64,000 nt of DNA from Ostrinia nubilalis (lineage: Eukaryota > Arthropoda > Insecta > Lepidoptera > Crambidae). Location of the stretch: assembly GCF_963855985.1 (NCBI RefSeq), contig NC_087111.1:4779001-4843000 (forward strand), written 5' to 3'. The notes below the pieces were generated by a model. That model did no database searches. It was given only the letters and a program-made list of their open reading frames with translations, and was not told the origin of the DNA. The position numbers and the translations under genes are program-made. Positions 50,001-62,000 of this stretch are shown piece after piece (position 1 is the first letter of the stretch; every line of letters starts with the position of its first letter).

Positions 50001-53000
50001 TTTTAAAAAGCGCTTTTACACGTCACATTATAACATTAAACTCTACCAAAGCTTCAAGTTAATAATGTGGGACAGTGTTGGGAAGAAGCAGCGCATGAAC
50101 GCAGTCACTATTGTCAGCTTCTTTTTCAAAGTTTTACCAAGAGTAGACATCATATTGACTACGTACTGTAATAGGTAATACTGTAATAATGTACCTACTT
50201 TTTTTAAATAATCATGGCTACAATTATTATTTAAAAAAAACGAAATTAAAAACAAAATTAATTTTGTTTAAAGACTTGCTTCTTGAAATTATGTCAGTTT
50301 TGTGTGTCTAAGAAAAGTGTAATATCTTTGAGAATTTACATTTCTATCCATCAGAATGTTGGGAAACGCTTAACTACTTGCTATTGAAAGACGTCATATT
50401 GAAGACTCTTTCCCTTTTCCAACAAACAAGGTGCAAAGGAACCGTCAATATGAATGTAGGTACCTATAATGGTAACCATTAAAATGTAAAAGGCACCTAC
50501 GACGAACTTAGATAGGCCAATTTGTTAAATTAAAAAATGGTTGTTTAAATATTGAAAACTTAAAATTACAATTTGTTTCACGAACACCTTATTGTATGGC
50601 AAAAGTGAGAAAAGATGTCTCAAAAACATTTTAGCTTTAGTGGGCGTCATAAAATGAGGGGTCCTTTGACTTTTTTAACTCGATAAAAATGTAAGTAAGC
50701 ATGTCAAATTAAGTTGGAGTGTAGACGTTTCTCTGAATTTTCCTTCTAGAAAACCTTGGTCGTGATAAAACTAAAAGTGGATTATTTTTAGGTAAAACGT
50801 TTTTCGTAATGTGGTTTTTCTCACAATTACCTCTAAAGGTTGTTAAATGGTGGAGATGTTTCTTCGTCGTAATAAAATAATTTAATTAGTCAAGAAAATA
50901 AGGCGTATAAATAAGAGATATATTGTAGGTAAACTAGCTTTCCGCCCGCGGCTTCGCCCACGTGGAATTTTTCGGTTTTTTATATAACCTATGACACAGC
51001 AATAATGTTGCTTCTATTGGTGAAAGAATTTTTAAAATTGGTTCAATAGATCCCGAGATTACCCCTTACAATTTAACAAATTATACAAACACACAAACTT
51101 TACCACTTTATAATATTAGTATAGACATAGTAGTCGTAGTGATTTCGAGATCTTTACTTAGGTATTATGTATGTATTATTATTAGGTATATTAGGTAACT
51201 TTAGCCGTAAGACCATTAAGAAGAAAATTAGATGTAGGTACCATAATTTTTCATTGCGTTGACTTTTAAATGCCTAACTTTAAAATACTGCAAGTAGAGC
51301 CACAGAAAAATGACTATTTATTGTAGAGCTTAGTATTTCATATTAAATTGTACATTATCTCTAAGCTTTCTTAAGTATCTATCAAGTTCAGACTGACATG
51401 GCAGACGAACCATGGACTGATCTATAATAAGTAAAGTAGCTATTCTTCTTTTTCTTTTTGATGTACAGAACCCTACAAATGGAAATGACGCACCGTTCCC
51501 CACGGAAAGAAACTTTTAAAAGTAATAACACTTAGTTTGTTTCTTGAAGAGTTATCATAAAAATTGGTGAACCAATAAAATACTTTTTCGTAACTCGAGT
51601 TCAAAACAATAATCAGGTCACCTTCCTTTGAGACTTAAAAGAAAATTTCGCAACTTCAACCCACAGTGTATTCAAAATGTTTATCACCATTCCCGTGCAG
51701 TATAAGTGGTGTTTTTCTTTTTTTGTGGGATAATTTTGAAGTATGTATCTTTCGTCTTTTGTTTTTCAATGTATAGTTTCTTTTTTCAGAATAGTAGGGC
51801 GGGTTTTACCACAGATGACTAGTTACTGGTTTTCCTTTTTTTCCGGGAGTGTAAGTGGCCAGTGTCTGTTTTAGTTGACAAATCCATTTGCGCGGGAAAC
51901 CAGACTGCATGGTGTTGCGATTTATTCCTCTTGCAAGACCTTATGAACCTTACAAAAAAATACTTACGTGAACATAATATTTTTCTCCTTAAAGGTGTTC
52001 ATACGTTCACTATAAAAGCCGTACAAAATCGAGCAAATCCGTTAGTAGAAGCTAACGTCTTGCCAAAAATATAACATAAGTAAACTATTTAATGAACCCT
52101 AGTATTGATATACAAAAAATATAAAGTTAAATGTCTGTTGCTTGTGTACTCAATATTAACTTTATTTTTGTAAGATTGACAAGACAAGTGTGCTCAAATC
52201 GAGAAACACTGTTTTTAAGGTAGTTCTATTTTAACATTATCAAATGCAGCTTCAGTTGTTTGCTGAGTATTTTTGTGTTTTACCAAGTATATTTTTCTTC
52301 TTCCAGAATTAAAAGAAGCCTTGCAGACGGCCAGGACCCAGGAGATCAGGATACCGTTCGGTGTAGGAGTTGCTGGACTGGCTGCTCAGACCAAACACCC
52401 CATCAACATCAAGAACGCTTATGCTGATCCCAGGTAATTCCCCCTTAATTCTTGCCCTAGTAAATTAGATAGGGTCGTCCAGGTCGTCCTCCTGCTGTGA
52501 AGATAAAATGACCCGTAGATGATGAGTGTTGACTCATCATCATCATCTCATCGAGTTGTTCATTCTCATTATAGACGACTGATCTCTCTAATTTACCAGA
52601 AAAGGGACGCCTATTAAAGAGGATGGTCCTCCAGCATTGTTAATATAGTATCATAAAAGTAGCAGCTGATAAAGGTAGCAAGAAGGCGCTGGATGCAGGC
52701 CCCTGCCAACCGGGTGATGTGGCAATCATTGAGGGAAGCCTATTCAGCAGTGGACGTCATGTAGCTGAAATGATGATGCTGTGTGGAGAATATTTAATTT
52801 TGATCGAAGTAAATAAAGAGGTCACTGTTAGTCTGCTTAAGAAAATGGACCAGCTTCTTCTTCAGCTCAACCTGCGAGGATATCGCCTATGTGCTAATCT
52901 GATGTACAGTCGACAGCATGTCAACGTAAACACTGTGGTATCTTACGTAGTTGCGATAGGGGCGACTTTGCAATGAAAGTGTATAGCTTGATGTGCTGTC

Positions 53001-56000
53001 GACTGTACCTACTTATAAGCAGTAAATATTTATAACAGGGATTTTGTCGTTAAGAAATTACTATTTTACATTTTTAACAAACATTGATCTAATTATTTTC
53101 AGATTCAACAGCGAAATCGATGCGCGCACAGGCTACAAGACGGAGCTGATACTGTGCATGCCCATCTGCAATTATGAGGGTGAAGTGGTGGGCGTGGCGC
53201 AGATTATCAACAAGACTGATGGTTAGACCCATCTTATACTATTTATTATTATTATTTACTACAGAAATAGCTTTTATTTCGTAGATCGTAGAAAGTAGTT
53301 TCGTAGAAAGGCGATCTAATCAACAGGCTTTGCCAAACAGAACAGTTTCTAGCGCGCCGTAAAGCGTAAGATTGATGGTAGACCGACTTTATACGATGAA
53401 ACTGCTGAAATGGATTTTATTTCATATGCCAGAAAGAGGGTTTAGTTAACATATTGTTATGACATATTGTTATGTGTCAAAAAAACGCATTCCAAGCGCA
53501 CGGTATACCGATTAACCTCTTAAGCGCTGCGTTCACATAGCGCTATGACGCTGAGCTAGCTGAAGCTATAGAGTAGAATCAGAATCACTTATCAATTCGC
53601 AATGAAATGGAAGCTGTTACATGTTTTTTTGTCTGTCGACAATCATAAACAGTGTAACCTTACCTATTCCTATTTTTCATCAGGCTCAAAAGAGTTCTCC
53701 CCGCGCGATGTCGAAGTCTTCCGCCGGTACCTCACCTTCTGCGGGATTGGGATCCAAAACGCGCAGCTATTCGAGTCCTCAATCCTGGAATATAAGAGGA
53801 ACCAAATCCTCTTGGCTCTGGCGAGGAGTATATTCGAGGAGCAGAGCAACCTGGAGTGTTTGGTGACCAAAATCATGACGGAGGCACGGGAGTTGCTGAA
53901 GTGCGATCGGTGTGCGGTGTTCATATTGGACACGGATCATTGTGAATCGGTGAGTTAGTTTTTATTTTAGACAGTATTTGATGAAGTGACAGTAATTAAG
54001 AAGAAGAAGAAAAATTGATAGCACCTTTTGATTAATTTCGTTGCGGGTCCAATGACAGTTTAACTTTCCCCCGGGACAAACTTGACCTTCATTGGTTGGG
54101 TTTTTATAGCGGTCAAGCTGTAGATCCTGGCTACACAGGAGTTGCAGCGGTGGGAACGGGAGGTGGGAATAGTCCCCTGATAGCACCACTGAATAATTGA
54201 TTACATTATGATGAACTGATAATGTTCAAAATGCTACGAGGGTAGCAAGCTTATGACGTCACAGTAACAGAACTTATACAGTTTGGGTCTTCAAAACAGA
54301 AAACAGATTTCTATGTGAACTATCGTTTAGAAAAATTGCGCCTGGAATCATTAACGGTGCCAACTATCCAATCATATACATACCTACGTATTATTTATGT
54401 ACCTACATACATTTTTAAGAACACAATATTATACAGTATCAAACTTCTTGGCACCAGCTGATTTGTTATGTTCAACCAAATAAAATGAGGTTTCGATAAA
54501 TTTCCATTTCATTTGCTATATCTTTGCAGATAGGAATGATTTAAACAAATATTAATCACCATTTAATTTTACAGAGTCACTTGGAGAGGATAGTCCAAAG
54601 GCCGGGTGGTAGACCTTCCACGACCCTAGCGCTGCCGCCACCAGCCCCCACCCGATTCCACACGCTATTCGAACTAGGAGCTCAGCAGTCCAGAACTACC
54701 CTCACTCCTCGGCATGACTACCGGTCGACACTAGCATCTATAGCATTGAAGGTATGTCATTAAACATACCACACTAATTGTGCTCATCAGCTCCAAGTAC
54801 AATTCCAACAGAGTTTAGCAGTCTAGAGCAATATGCCTCGGGCAAGATTCACCGGCTAGTAGTTGTCTTGAAGATAATTATGTCACTAAACGAAAATAGT
54901 ATGATCAGACTGCAGCCTTCAAACAATCTGGCGCCGATCCCTTACCAGGGATGGATTCCCTCAAGCACGAGCATGGATCAACACTAACCCTGAAGCCAAA
55001 AGTAAGGTTAGAATAAAGGTCGGGAGATCAACCACAATGGTGTTGCCCCTGTGCAATTTTCTCTTTTTTCTTGCTTTTATGTGCTTTTCTATTGTCCTTG
55101 TAGAAAAGGATGCACGAAAGCGAATGAGTTCTCCACTAAAAACCAGTGTCAAGACATCGTGATGATGTCCCTTCATTGTTCTACATGTTATTAACTTCAT
55201 TGTTGTAATAATACCTATAGATTGTGTTGTCCCACCCAACAAGCAAAGTACCTAGTCCTATATAAAAATTGCTATAAAAGTAGTCCTATACCTAATAAGT
55301 AAATTTGTACTACCTATCAATAAAGATTTTATTCATCAACCTTACCAATTAATCCTATATTTTCAGGTGGCCCAGTCCAACAAGTCACTGAACATAACCG
55401 ACCTAGCTGACTGGAGGAAGGAAAACAAAATGACGGCGTCCGACCCGGCGGCGGACGACGCTGCCGAAGTCAGGACGATGCTGTGCATGCCGATCGTCAA
55501 TGCCAATAAGGACGTGATTGGCGTGGCGCAGCTTATCAATAAGGTTTGTTTAGTTGTTAGATGATCTGGCGAACTTCGTACCGCCAAACCATTGAGTTAT
55601 AATGTACTGCCAAACAGACAATTTTTCATTGAGATGGTACAGTCAGTGTCAAAAAGTTCGTGACGCCCAAAGTAGCCAAAAAGTTCTCAACGCGTATTTG
55701 TTACATAAGGTTATGTTGTCAACTTTGGGTATCATCATTTGACGCTGACTAGTGACTACGTCGCGGACTACCCGTATTAAATACACTAAAAACATTACCC
55801 TCCTTTTTGGAGTAGTCAGGTACAAAGTAGACTGTAAAAGTTAACCCACGGTGTCAGCAATTTCCATACCAAACATCAAAATCCATACAATTATTATTCG
55901 TCCAAGTTCTTGAGTTATAAATTGTCTAACTAACACGACTTTGTATTTACAACTTTCTATTCATAAAGATATTTTAAAAATCGTTTTTCATTTCAGGAAA

Positions 56001-59000
56001 ATGGCTCCCAATTCTCAGACGGTGACATCTCGATATTCGAGGCGTTCGCCATCTTCTGCGGTCTCGGCATCCACAACACGCAGATGTATGAAAACGCTTG
56101 CAAATTGATGGCCAAACAAAAGGTAAGACTTCATTACTCCAGTGAGAACTAAGAGTATCTGTATTTTCTTTATAAAAGCCGAAGAAGCAAATGAAAGAAA
56201 GTTGAAAGCTGAAAATGAGCTGGTAACCTAACGATTGCAAAATTTTATGAGACGACAAGAACCCCTCGATTGTGTGACATTAAAAGTGCGAGGGTTGGCC
56301 ATCTCTGTCTTGTCACACAATAGCATATAGCACACTCAAATAAAATAGTACCAAATTTTCGAAATACTATGAAAACACTAATCGAAAACCTAACTTTCCG
56401 AAGACCCATTTTTTGTAAGATTTACGTAACATGACAAAATCTAAAAATCCTACTGTCACATCATAAACACAGTCAAAACGAAACCTAACCTTCTGAAACC
56501 TAACTTTCTGAAAACCTAAAACTTTATACAATTTTCGAAAACATAACTGAAAGAAATAAAAAATCCAGGTTCATTTAATAATCACCAACGTTTTACAGGT
56601 GGCGCTGGAATGCTTGTCGTACCACGCGACGGCATCCACCGAAGACACCACTAAGCTCTGCCAAGATATCATACCCTCAGCAGAGATATACAATCTTTAC
56701 AGCTTCCAGTTCCATGGTGAGAACTAAACCAATATTAATACGGTTATTATAAAGCTAAGGTGTTTATTTGTTTGATCGCGCTGATCTTAGGGACTAAGAG
56801 TATCCGATTAGAAAAAAATGTTTTGTGTTGGATAACCCATTTACTCTATAATCTATAATATATAATCTCTATATATATATCTGGAAGCTATACTCGTATA
56901 CCATCATGCTACGGCCAATAGGAGCAGAGCATCAATGAAAAATTTTGGGAAAACAGGAAAAAATATTTAAATCATTTTCGCGCTTACCACAACGCTAAAA
57001 TTACTCAAAAGGAGAGACTTACGCCCGTTTTCACCATCAATCACTATAATTTTTAACCCATATTTGCCCGGAGGCACGAAAACGACCAAATGGTACAAGT
57101 TCTCTTGCGATGCCTATAAAAGAAACTTAACTATGCCAAATTACATAAAAATCTAAGACTGAAATAGTTTTGGGCATAATTATATGGGTTGTGACCCCTA
57201 TGGTAACACTTAACAGGCATTTTGTTTTTTAAGGGTCACTTAAAAAATAGGGGTTGATGGTGAAAACGGGCATTATTCCTTTAGCCCCAAATTACAAGTT
57301 CTACAGATTACACATGGGATAATCTGCGCGGTAGTAGTAGCGGTAGAAGTCCATTTGCCAGACCTTTAACGGTTTCATTTTTATTCCAGACTTCGACCTT
57401 TCTGATGAAGATACATGCAGAGCAACGCTGCGAATGTTCCTACAGTGCAACTTGGTTGAGAAATTCCACATACCTTACGATGTACGTCTAATTTACTTAC
57501 TCTCACTTATTGATGTTGGTACTGAGTAGCAATGATTGATTACATTGTTCAGAATTTAGATAGTTTTCAATGTGATGAAAAACGCCTCTCATTTAATCGT
57601 TTCCTAATAGCAATTGCAGGTTTCGAGCAAGATTTAAAAACTAGATTCACTTTGGTGCTACTATTCGGTAAAGTCTGACGCTTGTGACCTCAGTTATTAC
57701 TGGTGTCGTCCAAGGGTCGATATTTGAACCTATACTTTTTACTTTGACTTCATCTTCCTACTTAATAGGATTTCAATAAAAACTTACTTTGTATGAAAAC
57801 TTCTAAAATTCTTAACTATCATTTGATGTTCTTTTAGGTCCTATGCAGATGGATCCTAAGCGTCAAGAAGAACTACAGGCCAGTCAAATACCACAATTGG
57901 AGGCACGCTCTCAACGTCGCACAGACCATGTTTGCGATGCTGAAAACAGGCAAAATGGAAAGGTTCATGTCAGATCTAGAAATCCTGGGACTACTAGTCG
58001 CTTGTCTATGCCACGATCTGGATCATAGAGGAACGAATAACGCGTTCCAGACAAAAACTGAGAGTCCGCTGGCGATTTTGTATACGACGTCCACGATGGA
58101 ACATCATCATTTCGATCAGTGCGTCATGATTTTGAACAGCGAAAGCAATAATATTTTCCAGGTTAGTAAAAATATAGTTTTGAGTGCTTACTTGTGATAA
58201 TTAAAAATAACTTTGTGTCCCTTCAAATTGAACATACTTTTGAGTACATAAGTATGTCAAATACTTTTCATGAGATCGCGGCCCTCCCGCAGATTATTAT
58301 ATTTCTGTAAGTAGAGACTGATGTAACTATAATTATTATTTCACCAACTAACTTAAAATCTTAAAATCCAGCCTAAAAGCTTTTGTAAGTACCTGAATGT
58401 TAATGAACATCCAAAGAAATTTTAATTTAATTCATGGTTAAGTACACTTTTAAGGCTATACTTTAACAAGTACGTCAACAATCTTTACGGTTTAGGTGGT
58501 GCAACTAAGCCTAACACTTCAAATTTCAGGCCTTATCTCCCGACGACTACAAAGACGTGATGAGGGTAGTTGAGACAGCGATCCTGTCGACCGACCTCGC
58601 GATGTACTTCAAGAAGAAATCCAAGTTCCTAGAGCTGGTCGACAACGGGGAATTTGACTGGCAAAGTCAGGAGAAGAAAGAGTGTAAGTAAATGGTCCTT
58701 GTGAGACACACTCCCGGTTTTTGAATTGAGCTTTTAAGCTTGAGTGTGCTCATTTTCTATCATACCGATATTGAATCTATTGACGTCTTTTAACCCCACT
58801 TCATCAGAAGGAGGGTATTGTTTTTCAAGTTTTGTATATTTTCTAGCCAAAGTTAAATATTTAGCTTGAGAAGCGTCGTTAAATTCTTGTCAATTATGAA
58901 AGTGACACTATATATCGATTTCCCAAACCGTTGCCCGAATTCTAGCCTCATCATCATCGGGTCATTCAGTCTTCACTGCAAGAGCAAGACCCTATCTAAT

Positions 59001-62000
59001 TTACCAGTCAATTGGAGGGTTTGACCTACACTTCTCACGCTGGGTAGATGATTTAGAGAGCCCTGATTATCACATTTATTAAACTCCCTTAGTCGCCTTT
59101 TCTACGTTACACATCCTAAGCCCACAAGATGTAAAACATATCGCCCCCCAAAAGATACTGCACTTCCTAAGGGATGCAGGACTCGGAGGCGAACTGTAAG
59201 GAAAATAGCGGCGATCACAATAGATCGATAACGGTCGCAGTGACTTTACTGAACTAGAATAGCCGCTCAACACAAATAAAAAAATAGTCGCCTTTTACAA
59301 TATTCACGGATACGGATATCGTAGCCTATCAGTTACCATCAAGAGTGACCAGCAATAAAGTCCCATTAACCTTTCTTTTTAAACCATTTTCACTAACAAA
59401 ACTGTATTTCCCAGTGCTCTGCGGTATGATGATGACAGCGTGCGACGTGTCTGCCATCGCCAAGCCTTGGGAAGTGCAGCACAAGGTGGCCAAGCTGGTG
59501 GCTGATGAGTTCTTTGACCAGGGCGATTTGGAGAAGCTTCAACTCAACCAGCAGCCCATCGCTATGATGGACAGGTATGTAATAATAACTTTAACTCTTT
59601 ATACGGTAGCGGGAATATACCCTATAATTATTTGATTTTATTATCAGTATCCAAATTTTTTTAATAAGCTCTACAGAAAAATTTAACAATACAACTTTAT
59701 TTTAATTTTTTTAATCGTGGTATTTTTCGCGAAAAAATCGCAATAGCACCTAGTGTTAAGTCTAGGATGGTACATAACTGCCCTGTAAGTGCCTTTCACT
59801 CTCGCCTCGAAAAGGCCCGGATTATGGTGTTTGGGAAAGACAGTAGCTGGCAGCGAATTCCAGTCCCTAGCTGTTCGCATTATAAAAGAGTTATCGAATT
59901 CTCTCTATTGTCTATAACATTAATAGCTCAAAGCTTGCTATGGAGCTCAAAGTTGCACAGCGTGCTATGGAGAGGGCTATGCTTGGTGTTCTTTGCGAGA
60001 TCGAATCAGAAATGAGGAGATCCGTAAACGAACTAAAGTCGCTGACATAACCCGACGGATTAGCAAGCTGAAGTGGCAATGGGCAGGGCACATAGTACGC
60101 AGAACTGACGGCCGATGGGGCAGAAAGGTTCTGGAATGGAGGCCGCGTACCAGAAAACGCAGCGTGGGACGTCCACCTGCAAGGTGGACCGACGACATCG
60201 TAAAGGTAGCAGGGAAGCGCTGGACGCAGGCCGCTACCAATCGATCAACATGGAAAGCATTGGGGGAGGCCTTCAGCAGTGGACGTCCTATGGCTGAAAT
60301 GATGATGATGATGATGAACCCTGTCCAGCCAACGGTAACTAACAATGCCTAAACATTACGATTCCAGAGAGAAGAAAGACGAGCTCCCCCAAATGCAAGT
60401 GGGCTTCATAGACATGATATGCCTGCCTCTCTACAAAGTGTTATCAGACACGTTCCCATGGATTCAGCCGCTGTACACCGGCACCATGGACAATAGGCAG
60501 CGCTGGCAAGACCTGGCTGAGAAGGTGGAGATGGGGCTGACGTGGATCGACCATGATACTATTGATAAACCTATAGAGGAGTTTACTGGTAAGTTGATTT
60601 TGTGTTTGAGCATTCTTATGCCCGTTTTCACCATCAATCCTTAATTTTTAATTGACCACTATGGTAAAATATAACAGGATGTTTTGTTTACATTGGGGTC
60701 ACTTAAAAATTAGAGATTGATGGTGTGAACACGGGCATAAAGTTATTTATTATAAGTTTTTAGGTTAAGAATTAGGCATTTGAGCATTCTTCATTTAATA
60801 ACTTTAGATCCTAAAATTGCTTAGCTACAAGTAATGAAAGAATTTAAAAGATAAATTTTAATGTTGAAGATAAAATTGGAATTCCCGCCAATACGACAAG
60901 GATACGTTACGGGTTCTTATTCTATGTTTTTTGTTTAGTTTACCCTATCAATTTGCAGCCTTTAAGTTTGATACACAGCCAACTGATCACAATACATACA
61001 ACATGAATTAAATTATGTCAAAGTGGAAAACGATCTCGAAACAGCTAATCCTACTACAAATTACCTTTAGCCCATTATATCTATCGCTGTTATTACTTAG
61101 GTACTCCAACATCTCGCTATGGGTAAAAGAATGTAAACAGTTCCAAATACGGTAACAGTATTTGACAAAACCTCTCAAACTATCTTGAATAGGTCACTGA
61201 GAACTAACAGACCCCTTTCTCCACAGCATCAAACGAACCCATCAAAGACGTGGAGTTAACAGTGACTACCCTCAATTGCGCCAAGACGGCGGCTGAGAGC
61301 AGCATGGCGCTGGTGAAGCCAATAAAGACTCCCTTCCATTCCTTGAGGAGGGGCAAAAGCGGGAATTTCACCTCCAGACCGGCTCGGAGTAAGCTTACCA
61401 GGTAATTTGAGATTTAATGTTTTACTCGTAAGATTACAAGGTGGACCGACGACATCATAAAGGTAGCAGGAATACGCTGGACGCAGGCCGCTACCAACCG
61501 GGTAACATGGAAAGCATTGGACGTCCTATGACTGAGATGATGATGATGATGATGACTCGTAAGATTTAAAATTAATCAGACTTTTTGGAGAAATTCAAAA
61601 ATGTGACAGTTGTAATCCGATATTGTTTTGCTCCAGTGTTTTTTGTGTGTGCTGTAAATAACACATTACCTTACTGCAAACTTTATTACATTTTATACCT
61701 TATACCTACCTATTGCCTATTTCATTGCCTTCATTCGAATCACGAGAATCTGGCCTGTATTTACGAAATATCACCCAAAATTGTCTTATGAAAAACTTAT
61801 CACAAATACGTACTTAGGTCTTTATGGAAAGAATAGCACATAGAGTGAGAACTTCACTGGTTTTATTTACTTATGGTCAAGTGTAGATCCTAGCTACACA
61901 GAAGTTTCATTGGTAGGAACGGGGGGTAATTGCCTCCTAACTGAATTTTTTGCTTTTGATTGCCATTGTTCCTTAAGGACTTTAATACCATCTGCGCATC

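Noticed and set aside
51862..52074. Possible extra Pde11 exon before exon 3
   Set aside because: It contains a faint LFLL-like stretch but no conserved ADR motif or matching splice phases; exon 2 at 40158 already fills the gap.
53621..53933. Alternative frames overlapping Pde11 exon 5
   Set aside because: The +1 and antisense frames have no homology; the PDE frame explains the sequence.
59993..60352. 119-codon + frame as a host gene
   Set aside because: It is the C-terminus of an RTE LINE reverse transcriptase ending in the ATG repeat; the final codons are the LINE tail and intron.
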